Source: Tanypteryx hageni (lineage: Eukaryota; Arthropoda; Insecta; Odonata; Petaluridae). From it: DNA of 64,000 nucleotides. The stretch covers positions 54,683,370 to 54,747,369 of the forward strand of contig CM054117.1 of the NCBI GenBank assembly GCA_028673005.1, read 5' to 3'. Positions 1 to 10,938 of this stretch are shown piece by piece. The position numbers and the translations under genes were made by a program. The first letter of the stretch is position 1. Each line of letters opens with the position of its first letter. The notes under the pieces are model-generated. The model was not told the origin of the DNA. It saw only the letters and a list, made by a program, of their open reading frames with translations, and did no database searches.

Positions 1-35
1 TGAGCAATAACACAATATCCAGACGCATTGATTAA

Positions 36-1335
36 ATGTCTGAAGATGTAGAAAATCAACTTATTGCTCAATTACGAGTGAAACAGTTTGCAATGCAACT
101 CGATGAATCAACTTTGATGGGCAATGAAGCACTTTTATTGGCATATGTAAGATATATGGATGATAATCAACTCAGAGAGGAAATACTTTTTGCAAGCTTC
201 CTCCAAACAGATACTAAAGGTGAAACAATATTTAAGTAAGTCCAGTCTTATTTTAGAGAAAAAATATTCCACTCGAAAATTTAATGGCTTGTGCTACTGA
301 TGCCGCTCCTTCCATGGTCGGTAGGTACAGAGGGTTTATCACTCATTTAAAAAATGCATTTCCCAAAGTATTTTGCATACATTGCGTGACTCACCGCCAA
401 CATCTGGTGGCGAAGAGATTGAGTGGACGTCTTCATGAAGCCTTAACTCTTGTAATAAAAGCTGTTAACCTCATTAAGGCTAATGCTCTTCAAGATCGTC
501 TCTTTCGCAAATTTTGTAATGAAAATGAAGAAGGATTTGACCGTCTTGTACTGCATACAGAGGTGCGATGGTTGTCTAAAGGCAATTGTCTTTGTCGCTT
601 CGTCGTCCTTTGGGACAGTATTGTATCATTTCTAAACGAAAAGGAGATTGGAAAACAGTTGGTTGCCATGAAAACAGACATATTTTACCTCTCAGATGTG
701 TTTGAAAAACTGAATTCTCTTAATAAGCTGCAGCAAGGACATAATTGTGATTTAATATCTAGCAAAGAAGCCATTAATGCATTCTTAGGAAAACTCAAAT
801 TGTACAGTCTTAATATCTCACGCCGTGCGTTTGACCAGTTTCCAAACCTTGCTTCAGTTAGCAGTGATTTAAAAGATGAGGATTGTGTTGTGTATGTTGA
901 TCATTTAAAAAAATTTATGAAGACATGCAAGTTCGGTTCAAGGACCTACTAGAACTGAACATCCCAGATTGGGTGCTGATTCCATTTGAGGTAAATGTTG
1001 CTAATGTTGAAATTGATTTACAAGAGGAACTTGTTGAATTGCGGTCTGATGAGACAGTCCGAAGTCTATTCAAAAAAGGAAAGCATGATGTATGGAAGAA
1101 TAGTGACATTGCATGTAAATATCCACTTTTATGGGAGAAAGCTAAAATGTATGTCATTGTTTTCCCATCATCTTATCTTGTGGAATCTGGCTTTAGTCGT
1201 GTAACACAGTTGTTAACAAAAAATCGTAATCGACTTGATATAGTAAAAAGAGGTGATCTTCGTCTGACTCTCACAAAATTGGAGCCAGATATTAATATGC
1301 TAATATCAAAACATCAGCAACAAGGATCTCATTAG
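36..1335 (+). pseudogene. hAT transposase (ZBED5/SCAND3-like), broken
   Basis: Three open pieces (36-239, 284-952, 925-1335) together cover most of the catalytic core of a hAT transposase of the ZBED5/SCAND3/FAM200 type. The first carries the first catalytic aspartate in QLDEST and the following strand LLAYVRYMDD. The second has CATDAAPSM (second aspartate region), HCVTHRQHLVAK and the family hallmark HTEVRWLSKGN. The third has the C-terminal dimerisation stretch LVESGFSRVTQLLTKNRNRL. The family cuts and pastes DNA in the nucleus. The pieces are in different frames: there is a break between 239 and 284 and a frameshift near 940. The BED zinc finger that should precede it is outside the window. 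Not functional as it stands; family assignment is by motif recognition. Confidence 0.85.
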
Positions 1336-1520
1336 TAGGGCCTATTTAATGGGATCCTATTTAATAGCCTTAGGAATAAATTTATATATGTTGTTTGAAA
1401 TAGTATTTTTTTAAATTTTTTTTTACTATTTCTGTCTTTACAAGTACAAATATGTTTCAGTTTTATCAATTAAAATTTTCAAAATTTGTAATTTAAATTT
1501 TTTATATTATATTGGACTTG

Positions 1521-1630
1521 GTTAATTATTATCTTTGACTAACTTACAAATAAATATTTCATTTAGGAATTGTTTAATTGTTTAATTATTAGCTTTTACT
1601 AACCTACAAATAAATATTTCATTTAGGAAT
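1521..1630. repeat. 60-bp-period direct repeat, two units
   Basis: The 50 bases at 1521-1570 recur at 1581-1630 with few changes; both end in aaataaatatttcatttagg. It lies in the 3' non-coding part of the hAT element. Confidence 0.8.
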
Positions 1631-1713
1631 ATTACATATGCGTATATGGGGGTCCACATACGTAAAGTTAGGACTCAGGGGGTCCACAAGCAAAAAAAGG
1701 TTGGGAACCCTTG

Positions 1714-1721
1714 ATCTAGAG
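1714..1721. repeat. hAT target-site octamer (right copy)
   Basis: atctagag directly follows the terminal repeat and matches the nTCTAGAn preference of Charlie-type hAT elements. The left copy would be outside the window. Confidence 0.6.
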
Positions 1722-2077
1722 TAATGTTCAACAAATACATCTTCATTTTCCAAAGTATTATTACGTTTTGAAACCTTCAATTATGTGAATTTTATATTTA
1801 TTGTTTAAGTTTTAGTGCCTATAAAAGTTGTTTTCATTAATTTTGCATTTTATTTTATTTTAACTTAATACGTAATTCATACATACCCGTGATTTTTGAC
1901 GGGTAATTACGCTACTATATTCATAAAAAGAAAAACCGTTGAAATTCATTAAGAGCTTTATGTAAAGGGTGTATTCTATAGCTAAATGCTCGATACACCA
2001 AAGCGGTGTGTGATAGGGGGTTAAGTGCACCAAAGCACCCATTACAATTTTCTCTCGCAGGTTTGACTCTCCTTTAA

Positions 2078-2141
2078 CAACCTCGTATTGCCCACGGAAA
2101 AAACGAGCCTCGATAACGCTATGTCTTAGAATCGATATAAC
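2078..2141 (-). mobile_element. LINE fragment, end of ORF2
   Basis: The bases match, on the minus strand, the segment that in better copies (27240-27330, 31490-31560) encodes DCRTERYRGSFFPRTIRD. Reading it gives a degenerate RHSVIEARFFRGQYE. It is an old, small piece of the LINE family described at 30318. Confidence 0.6.
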
Positions 2142-3335
2142 AAATATTACAAATTGGTCAATATGGACCTAGGTGAATTTCGTGCGAACAATTATAGGGT
2201 CGATTTCCCGCACCAAATTCTGTAAAGATCAGTGATGTGTTTTTTTTAGATGAAATGCTATAACAGACATACGGACGTATACGACATCTCCTGTATGCGT
2301 TCGCTCCACGTACTGCGCTCTGAAAGCCAACGATAATACTCTTACTCAGTGGCGGATTTAGAAATTTCCCTCTCCCCTACGCCAAATTGTTCTTTCGCCG
2401 CCTTTTTGGCACTTTTATCCTAAAAATCACTCATGAATTTCGTTCGTACCATATTTATCCGAATATAAGGCGAGGTATTTTTCCTAATGGTTTCTAATAG
2501 TATGGATGGATCAGAAGGTGACATTCTATGGAACCAGAGAGATGAAGGAAGTGAGAGTGATGGGGAAAGTGAGGACTAACCTGACAGTTTGTGGGATGGA
2601 TTTTTTGGAATAATTTTTTCCATGTTTGTCCTTGTAGTGCGTATGCTATACGGTGTAGCTTAAACAATATAGTATCTTGAAAATTGTTCTTCTGTACTTT
2701 CTTGAAAATTCAGCGAATGGGTCGTTCTAAAATTACCAATTTTTGGGGAGACGTCTTTTATTTGGATAAATACGCTATGTCCGTCCGTCCGTCTGCTGAT
2801 CATAATAGTCTGGTTCGACAAAAGACTGTAATATTTTTATTTTTTTTCGTTCCTACCTGAAATCTCATTTTTATTGCCGCCCCGAAATCTCACCTTCCCT
2901 AGACCATTAACTACTTTGGCCTTATTGCAGGTCCGCTAATGCCCTTTTCCTTTCACCTCAAAATAATCGCGCGAGTCGAAACGCGTCATTCGATCGCAGC
3001 CGCTGCTCGATTACGAGGAGGATTCGCGGGAGGCATTTTCGAGGTTGCCGACAGCTGATGAAAATGGAGTCTGCGGTGTTGGCGCCAATGATTTAGCGGT
3101 TTGCGGCGATCCTCCATTAGGAATTAACGCATCAAAGGGACTCATCAATCTACCTTCAAACCCCCTCCTCCTCCACTCCCAGCCTGTCACCTGCATCCAA
3201 GTCTTTTCTGCTTCCGCGGAATGACTCGAAATGATAGCGAACAAGGGGTCAGGAACCCTCGGACCCCAAAGTGTTGTTTTAATTTGCTCAAATATTTCAA
3301 AAGCCATTTTAAAAAATATTTTAAGCTGCCTTGAT
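2142..3335. other. No supported gene
   Basis: The stretch holds a possible lone hAT left terminus at 2347 (cagtggcggatttag), a short GTCC run at 2778-2792, and a GC-richer patch at 2967-3220 that is open on both strands but has no recognisable product. I see nothing else. Confidence 0.5.
3328..3335. repeat. Left target duplication GCCTTGAT
   Basis: Identical octamer at 10931-10938 flanks the other end of the 7.6-kb hAT. Confidence 0.85.
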
Positions 3336-3563
3336 TAGTGCTTGTCATCCCGGTGGTAAAATTCCCTTTTCCCATTTCCCGGTAAATATATCATAAAAAG
3401 AATTTTACTCTCTAGCCTTCATCGTCTGTATGGTTCCTAAAGGGACCACTAATTGTAAGAATCTCTTTGTTTACAAGTAGCTTAGTTTCACTTCTAATGC
3501 AATAATAAGGAAGAAATTTATTTGGGACTTTCTCAAATGCTTGCGTTCTCGTGGGAATATATA

Positions 3564-3829
3564 CAGGGAAACTTCGATTTTACGTCCTCCGATATTACGT
3601 TTTCCTCAATTTTACGATTTTTTCTTTCGATCCCGGTGTTTAATCCATAAGAATAATGATAAATTTTAACGGATTTTACGTTTCCGCAATTTAGCGCTTT
3701 GCACGAATTTACGACAGGAATTTCACGTCCGAATAATATGTAAACGCCCCCGATTTTACGTTTATAGTATTCCTAATTACAATTCAACTGAATAGTTTTC
3801 CATATTCTCTAATTAGAAAACTATATTGA
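3564..3829. mobile_element. pogo/Tigger-like terminus remnant
   Basis: After a TA (3562-3563) comes cagggaaacttcgatttta, then repeated gattttacg/tttacgtttcc motifs, the look of pogo/Tigger terminal and subterminal repeats. I did not find the opposite terminus. The small hAT at 3838 inserted just after it, inside the same stretch. Confidence 0.4.
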
Positions 3830-3837
3830 TGTATTCC

Positions 3838-4601
3838 TAGGGTTACCATATTTTTAATCCTACTTCCCGGACAACAAGAACACAAAAATCCGGACAAAAC
3901 CCGGACTTTTAAAATTTATCTGTACTTTGATGTTATATCAATAAAGGAAATATAATTAAACATTATTAAAGTTAATTTTCGAACGTAAATGTTTTTATTA
4001 CTTAAAAATTTAAGCATAAAAACAAAATGCAACAATATTTATAATTTCATGCGTTATTATGACTTGTTATCCGAAACAATAATTCTGACGATGCAGACTA
4101 AATATGTTAATAATATATAGGAATATACAACTTTTTATGCGTCATGAATAATTATATACAAATACTTTTTATACATGTCTTGAATAATATATACAAAAAT
4201 ATAAACTCTAAACCTAAGTTTATTAATTAACTTGGAAATAAAAGTTAAATTGATTATTAAGGAATAATAATATGATACAATATATTATTACCGCGGTTTG
4301 CGGAACGACTTATTTACAAATTTAAAGCAAAATGATCGAGTAAAGCGTCAAAAATGATATTTAACATCTCACGATATAATTAGAGATAACACGTTAAAAT
4401 CACAAGCTGCAATCATCATCATCATGCTGCTGTCCGAAGACAGGTTTCATATTTCCCAAAAATTAACGTAAATAACTTAAAAAACGTACAATAGAAGGAA
4501 ATATTCAACTTCCGGACAGGTGTTAAAATCCCGCCCGGACGTCCCCGGACACCCTAAAAAGGAGGACATGTCCGGGAAAAACCGGACGTCTGGTAACCCT
4601 A
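3838..4601. mobile_element. Non-autonomous hAT, complete
   Basis: Left end tagggttacc (3838-3847) and right end ggtaacccta (4592-4601) are a perfect 10-bp inverted repeat. Inside them are subterminal copies of tccggac/gtccgg. Identical octamers tgtattcc at 3830-3837 and 4602-4609 are the target duplication. The 764-bp interior is AT-rich and has no coding capacity. It lies within the larger hAT at 3336-10930. Confidence 0.9.
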
Positions 4602-5780
4602 TGTATTCCATATTTAAAAAAATCATTTAGACGGAAACGGCTGAAGACTACTGCACTATAGGGTGCGAGTTGACATTGCATACAGATTGTCTCCCAAATT
4701 GAGCATATTATGACACACTGTTTGACGTATCAAAGTTCAGGTTTTTCTCACGACTCATCTTGCATTCGGTATTTTTTCATTGTATCAATTTATAATGAAA
4801 TTCCATCCCTGTTTCAGTCTTTTAGCGCACTGGTTACTTTTTCAGTTTTCTTCTATATTTAAAGTAATGTCAGCCATGAATACACGACTTAAAAGAAACG
4901 TACGGGTAAGATTTAACTAACCCTTTAGCGCCGACCTCGATGCACCGTAGAGAACTCGATTTTTTAACATACCGCCGAACTTGGTGTAGGGTACCGACCC
5001 ATGCCGCGTTTGTTCTAATTTATTATTGTGGGAAAAGTTTTTCATCGATTTTCAAATGATTACTTAATTGTGAAGGGCAAAGGTTTTTTATTATATATAA
5101 CTTACAGTATTTATTTTTTGCGAATGCAATAATGATACAACATCTAATTTATTGCGCCACGACGACGTGTACTTGACTGATTGACGCGAGCACGTACTAA
5201 GTTTTTACAAGTTTCCTATGTTTTCACTCTCGCACGCACTCTGTTCTAATTTATTTTTTTCTGCATTCGAGTTTCTTCCTAAAAGCAAATCCGTCATTCT
5301 TTTATCAATTTTCACAACATTTCCAAAGAAAAATAACAAGAAAAAAGAAGATTTGAAAATGTTGTTGGAAAAAAATCGACCAAGAATGAACGATCAAAAC
5401 GTGAACGAAGCAGCACAAATCTCTAAAATAAAAGCAAAAGATACCATCCCAAAAACTTCATTAGTCCCTCCCTTTGTAAACAACAAAGATGCTGACGGCA
5501 AAGGGATCTAATAACCCCGAGGGTTTCCAGACTCTTTCATGCATCAGTCAGGCTCTGACAAATAAATGAGAGCATGGGCACGGGAAGATATGGGGCTGGT
5601 TACAAAGAGCTAATGGACAGAACCCAAACATGCCATGTGGGATTGCCCAGATCTATTAGGAGAGACCTTTCTAAGTGCATCTGGAAGACATTCTTATTAT
5701 TTCGTAGAAAGAAATGCAAATATGGCTGCGCAAATACAGAGAAACACTCCAGTCCCTCGGTTCCAGCTGGTAGACTAGAA
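4602..5780. other. Outer hAT interior, no recognised gene
   Basis: A 97-codon open frame at 5218-5511 is lysine-rich in its second half but matches no family I know. At 4919 taaccctttagcgcc resembles a piggyBac-type end, without a partner. No other support. Confidence 0.4.
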
Positions 5781-6169
5781 CAGAGCTTCTCAACTGGTGT
5801 GCCGCGAGGAAGCCCTTGGTGTGCCGCCGCAAATTCCGAGAGTTTGTAATATTCTCTGAAGCGTGTCCAAGCATAGAAGTTCCCTTACATTTTATTTCGT
5901 CTATCATGTTGGTAGTACAATTACCATAAGAAACGTATGCTCAGTGAAACCAGTTATTTACGAATATGTGTATCACATATATCGTATTCGCCGAGAATCT
6001 CTATAGTCTTGGTTTTTCTTATCAGAAAACTAATACCTTCCCTTTTCTTACGAAATATTATTTTCTCACGTTGCACTATGTGCAAATGAAATTAATACTT
6101 AGTTGAATGTTACACAAAACACTCGACAAAGTATTCATTTCACTTCCTCTCCGCCCCATAATTTGATAG

Positions 6170-6304
6170 AAGAACCTCGGCCGATGACGTCAATCATTTT
6201 CTTTGTATCCCGCTGCCTCGCCCTCGCAACTTATCGTTCCGGGGAAATCGCACGGTGAAGTGGTTGATTCCTCGATTTTGTGATATTTTCGAAGGAAACG
6301 TTTG
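6170..6304 (+). promoter_or_regulatory. Candidate hAT promoter and leader exon
   Basis: A perfect cAMP-response-type palindrome TGACGTCA sits at 6185-6192 in a locally GC-richer patch. It is followed by a consensus splice donor gtttg|GTAAGT at 6304/6305. Downstream, an acceptor (tttgctcag, ending 6456) opens an 88-bp exon that ends in a second GTAAGT donor at 6545, and an acceptor ttctacag ends at 7149, just ahead of the BED-finger coding sequence. The motifs are seen; that they form the transposase promoter and introns is inference. Confidence 0.4.
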
Positions 6305-6658
6305 GTAAGTAGTTATTTCTTGTGGATACTACTGCTACAACTATCTTTATAGCATTTTCCGCTTTCTCGATTTATGAATTTACGTAGTTTATTTTATTAT
6401 TTTCTTTCTTTTGAGAAAAATCTTATGAGATGGCTTTCAGCAATTAATTTGCTCAGGGGTGTCGCTTCTACTTCTCACATTTGCCAGAACGAGTATGGCC
6501 ACTGCCTATATGCAAAGCATTTATACTGGAGTGAACACGTAGTGGTAAGTGTATCTTTAGCAGTTTTTTGTTTCAGCTATTATAGAATTTAGTGTACATA
6601 TTTTTTCTGTTTAAAATCCTGAAAAATAGTGCATCCGCAGTATACATTAAGTTTCACT

Positions 6659-6978
6659 TAGTGGCGTAGCGTGAAAGTCGGGCATCCCCGCTACGTTCTT
6701 TAATAATTTTCAAGTTTGCAGACGGAAGAGCGGAATGTCAGATTGTTTTCTGGTAAAAATGCTTTTCCATACGAGATTGGAGTGAAACAACCTAAGCGTA
6801 TTAGTAATTTTCAGATTTTCATTATCTGATTAATATGAAATTATTACAGTTATATAAATTTGGATTGGCAATGGAAAGATCGTATGTATTTCAGCAATTG
6901 GCGTTATAACTCCCTCAAAGAGCCATTAAGGTCTTCGACCCCCTCTCCCTGCTGGCGAAGCCCTTTTTTACGCCACTG
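6659..6978. mobile_element. Possible small hAT MITE in first intron
   Basis: tagtggcgta at 6659 and tacgccactg ending at 6978 are inverted to each other (one terminal mismatch), a common hAT-type terminus. Flanking octamers do not match, so the boundaries are tentative. Confidence 0.4.
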
Positions 6979-7149
6979 TACCACGTAAATGTTCCCGCGT
7001 CTCAATTTATGCCGAATACGTATCAAAGATTACCGGTTTATCTAACATTGCAATTTAAAGAAGTAACAATAAAAAGAAATATGACATATGACATGACATT
7101 TTAAGAGCCTTTCACTATGAAAAATTTTTACTTAAAACCAATTCTACAG

Positions 7150-8745
7150 AAAGTGTGGCGACAGATGAAAATAAAAAGCAGAATACTAAATTAGAAGAAC
7201 CAAAGAAAAAGAAAACAAAAATTCTAAACAGACAATACAAAGAAGATTATTTGGCATATGGTTTTACTTGGTCCGGCGATAGAAAGTGTCCAAAACCACT
7301 GTCTCGTATGCAAGGAAATTTTAGCGAACGAAGCAATGGTGCCGAATAAATTACAGCGTCATTTTTGCTCTAACCATCCTTCTTACTTAAATAGAAAAAA
7401 ACATCAGTTTCTTTAGGCGTTTGCAAGAGCAAAACTTGAAACAAAGTGCTTTCTTGAAAACTTGCATGAGTGTCTCAGATAGGGCCACAGAGGCAAGCTG
7501 CATTAGTTCTATCAGCATGTAAAGAAATTGTGCCAATTATGATAGGAGAAGAAGCCGCAAAAAAAGTAAGCAAAGTACCACTTTCGGACGATACGATGAG
7601 GAGGCGTATAGATGATATGTCCGATGATATAGAAGCTACACTTATCGAAAGGTTGCAAGGGGCTGGAAAATTTTCATTACAGGTTGATGAATCTACAGAT
7701 AATAGTGGCCATGCGCAACTTATTGCCATTGTGCGCTTTGCTGATGGGGATAATATAAAAGATCACCTTTTGCTTCGCAAAGCATTTCCTCACCGAACAA
7801 CAGGTGATGAAATATTCCGTATCACTGATGAGTACATGAGTAGCAACAACATACAATGGCAAAAATGCGTGTTTGCACTGATGGTGCTGCAGCAATGACA
7901 GGAAATGTCAAAGGATTCGTTATGAAATTGAAAATGCAGAGCCTGAATGTGCAAATTATCCAGTTATCTGCATCGCGAGGCCCTTATGGCTAATAATTTT
8001 CCCGATGAACTGAAGTCCGTTTTAGATAATGCGGTGAAAATAGTTCATTTCATTAAATCGAGACCTCTCAAGTCACGCCTTTTTCTCATTCTTTGCAATG
8101 AGATGGGTACAGATCACCATTCATTACTTCTTCATACAGAGATTAGGTGGCTTTCCCGAGGTAAAGTGTTAGCAAGAGTTTTCGAACTAAAGGATGAGAT
8201 AAAACAGTTCTTGACATCACAAAATAAGATTTATCTTGCCAATTTTATTCAAGATGACAACTGGTTAGCAAAGTTGGCATACCTGGCTGACATCTTTGAC
8301 CATCTCAATGAGTTGACCTTAAAATTGCGAAGACACAACCAAAACATATTAACTTGCTAGGACAAAATAAATGGATTTACAAATAAACTTCAGCTATGGC
8401 GTGATGAAGTCGGACGTGAATCATTGAAAATGTTTGAGCGAATAAATGAGATGCAGTTCGACAAGAATTTCTTAAGTGTAGTATCCCAACATCTATATAT
8501 TTTTTGCGAAAAACTCAATCAGTACTTCAAGTTCAGAAGTACAAAACAATTTGACTGGATTCGAGATCCTTTTAGGCTTTCATCAGAAGAATCATCCAAG
8601 GAACTTACCCTGAAACTACGAGGAAACTGACAGAACTTAGAAGCGATCGCATACTTGAGCTTAAATTTAGTGAATTATCCTTGGACGAATTTTGGCTCAA
8701 AGCTAGGGGTGAACATCCTTCAATGGCTGAATTTGCAATCGATGT
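7150..8745 (+). pseudogene. hAT transposase, ZBED5-like, broken
   Basis: In order: a basic N terminus ending YGFTWSGDRKCPKP; then, after a frameshift near 7290, the BED zinc finger CLVCKEILANEAMVPNKLQR with its histidines HFCSNH; then 7470-7898 with the catalytic QVDESTD at residues 72-77 of that piece; then VCTDGAAAMTG (second aspartate) in a shifted frame near 7865; then 7947-8360 with VKIVHFIKSRPLKSR and TEIRWLSRGK. Coding similarity continues through 8424-8745 (DEFWLKARGEHPSMAEFAI) and then stops. The usual C-terminal dimerisation segment is missing although the element's right terminus is intact, so this copy lost that region by deletion. Several frameshifts and stops; not functional. 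Confidence 0.9.
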
Positions 8746-9199
8746 GTTGTTAAATGTTATTTTAACAGAAATTACAGTATTTAACATTTTTATTCTACTT
8801 TTAGTGTTTTCTTCTTTAAAATGTGCATTAAAACAGTGAAATTAACAAGGATAGGGTTTGGTGTGCCGCAGATATGTAAGTGTGCCGTGGAGGAAAAAAT
8901 GTTGAGAAGCGCTGGACTAGAATTTAAATCACCTCCGTCACTGAAAGGTTAAACCATCCTTAGGCGGGAGGGGTTGCAAGAGAATATTCCGTCTTGACTG
9001 GTTTCCTAGCTCCTAGCCTTCAGTCTTCCCTTGGCAGTGGTAAAAAAGGATAGTAATTTCCGAGCTTCAGCCATTTATCTGAATTTTAGCCGCTCAATTC
9101 AGGTTAGTACAGACATCTTTCACCATGGTTTCTCAATGAAATTAAAATTTGTTAAAAGTGTTTTTAGTTTACACGAAGATTTAAAAATTATTTTTTGAT

Positions 9200-10279
9200 A
9201 TTTCTTATTCAGTGTTAAGTGTAGGAGTTGCGGTTGCAGTTCTGAAAAATTTCCAATATCTTCGGAGATGATTCTTCGAAAAGTATTGAACTTACAGATG
9301 GATGTGAAAATTGTGTGAGCATTGCCAGAACAATTGAAAAAGTGCGAAAATTTGTGAAAATGTTTCGCAAATCACCAGTGAAGAACGAATTTATGCAAAA
9401 ATACGTAAGAACTGAGCATAACGGCGAGCTTCCCTGAAAATTGATTGAAGAACAAGGTGGAATGCATTTATTGATATGCTAGAGAGATTTGTTTCATTAA
9501 AAACATGCATTTCTAAGGTACTCAATGGATATTTCTGAAAAGGAATTACAAGTTATCAATTATATAATAACTTCGCTTAAAACCTGTTAAGATTGGAGTT
9601 GAAAGGCTTAGTGGGTGAGTTGCAACCCTACTTTCTGCTGCTTTTCACATTTTTCTTAAATGAACTGAGTGAACAAAATACTGACTTTTCCACAGAAATG
9701 AAGCAATCGATACTGAAAAGTGAAATAATATAGGAACAGAACTTGACAGGTTTACTGCAGTATTTGAGTAATCCTTTGTTCGATTCGAATTCACCAAATT
9801 CGTATTTTCCATCGCCGTCGAAATCAATCCTACAATCTACTGCCGAGAAGTTAATCTTTAAGCTTTTTTAAAATCAGTGAACCAGGGGAGGAAAAGGTTT
9901 CAGCATATCTCACCAAATCCGCTTTTCAACCTTGTCAAATTCTTCATATGAGTTCTTCACAACAAAACAATTGTCACTTGTTGAGACATTAGGTGCCGCC
10001 ATTGAAAGAGTAGCCGGTCAAGCAGAGGTTAGCCATAGTTACGATGTTAGTAGCACTGCTAAAGAAATTGATGTCTTCAAATCAACTGGTAAACGCAAGT
10101 CTAATTTAAACTTCCTTTTTGATGCTCTCTTAACCATCCCTCCTACGTCAGTCGAAGCGGAGAGGGCCTTCTCTGCAGCTGGTCTTTTCATAACCAAAAT
10201 ACGCACATCACTGAGTGACCGTAGTGTGAACACCATATGTTTTGCTAAAAGTTACTATAAATCAATTAATTGGAAATAA
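9200..10279 (+). pseudogene. hAT transposase of the outer element, broken
   Basis: From about 9330 the frames read VRKFVKMFRKSPVKNEF and later FLNELSEQNTDFSTEMKQS, typical of the middle of an Ac-like hAT transposase, with many stops. The last 115 codons (9932-10279) are open and carry the dimerisation motif IPPTSVEAERAFSAAGLFIT followed by KIRTSLSDRSVNTICFAKSY. It is in the same orientation as the termini at 3336 and 10930, so it is most likely that element's own enzyme, split from its 5' part by the hAT at 5781-8914. No intact catalytic core remains. Confidence 0.85.
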
Positions 10280-10938
10280 GAATTAGAACACTGTTGTCGA
10301 TATGATTTTGTACTTATGTGAAAAATTTATGCTAATGTTATAGATGTTTCAATTCATATTTAATTTTATTTTCCGTGTGCATTGGTAACTATATTTTTAT
10401 AATCAATATGATAAGTAAATTTCATGTCAATAAAAAAACGCTAATTTCAATTATTTTTTATTTTATTCGTGTAACCCATATTTGTAAAGGATTTTAACGA
10501 ATTTCTTCAAACTTTTCAGGTTCCCGGGATCGATTAAAAACCGGGAAACACAAACACTAGTTTAAACGTCAATATGTAAGCGTTTTGTCTGATACGAGGT
10601 TCAAATAAATAAAATGGAGTAATTTTTTACTAAAACATTAAATAACCCGAATGAATTGATAAAAAATCCAAAAACTAGAGTAAAATTACTTAATAAGATT
10701 CACCTATTCATAAAATAAGTTGTAAGACTATTTTTATTTTATCCTTCCTTTTAATAATTTTTAAAAGATTTTATATCAACCCTGGGTCATAAACAAGCAA
10801 TTAGTAACCTTATTTTTATTTTGCCTTTCTTTTTAAATTGTTTATTGGAATCCCGGGAAATTCCCGGGATCCCGGGACTTATAATTTTGAATCCCGAGAT
10901 TATAAAAGAAATGGGAAATGACAAGCACTAGCCTTGAT

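Larger units (their letters stand above)
1..1713 (+). mobile_element. hAT DNA transposon, 5' end outside window
   Basis: The transposase remnant at 36-1335 is followed by a 3' non-coding part that ends in ggttgggaacccttg (1699-1713), the shape of a hAT terminal inverted repeat (reverse complement starts CAAGGGTTCCCAACC). The next eight bases, atctagag (1714-1721), fit the nTCTAGAn target consensus of Charlie-type hAT elements. The matching 5' end and duplication lie left of the window, so the 8-bp duplication cannot be confirmed here. Confidence 0.85.
5781..8914 (+). mobile_element. Complete hAT element (ZBED5-like) nested in hAT
   Basis: Termini cagagcttctcaac (5781-5794) and gttgagaagcgctg (8901-8914) form a 14-bp inverted repeat with one mismatch. 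Subterminal gtgtgccg repeats occur at both ends. Perfect octamer duplication gactagaa flanks it at 5773-5780 and 8915-8922. The 3134-bp element is co-linear with a transposase pseudogene and a possible spliced leader. Confidence 0.93.
3336..10930 (+). mobile_element. Large hAT element with nested insertions
   Basis: The termini tagtgcttgtca (3336-3347) and tgacaagcacta (10919-10930) are a perfect 12-bp inverted repeat. They are flanked by identical octamers gccttgat at 3328-3335 and 10931-10938, the 8-bp duplication expected for hAT. Subtracting the nested hATs at 5781-8914 and 3838-4601 leaves roughly 3.7 kb. Its own transposase remnant lies at 9200-10279. Subterminal sequence is rich in cccggga motifs. 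Confidence 0.85.

Noticed and set aside
2347..2945. hAT element starting cagtggcggatttag
   Set aside because: Only the left-type end was found; the candidate right end near 2935 does not match and no octamer duplication was found.
3011..3307. 98-codon minus-strand ORF and the opposite open frame 2967-3220
   Set aside because: Open on both strands in a GC-richer patch; neither product is recognised, so no gene call.
4916..4960. piggyBac-like end taaccctttagcgcc; a similar phrase at about 39247
   Set aside because: No opposite terminus, no TTAA pair and no transposase nearby.
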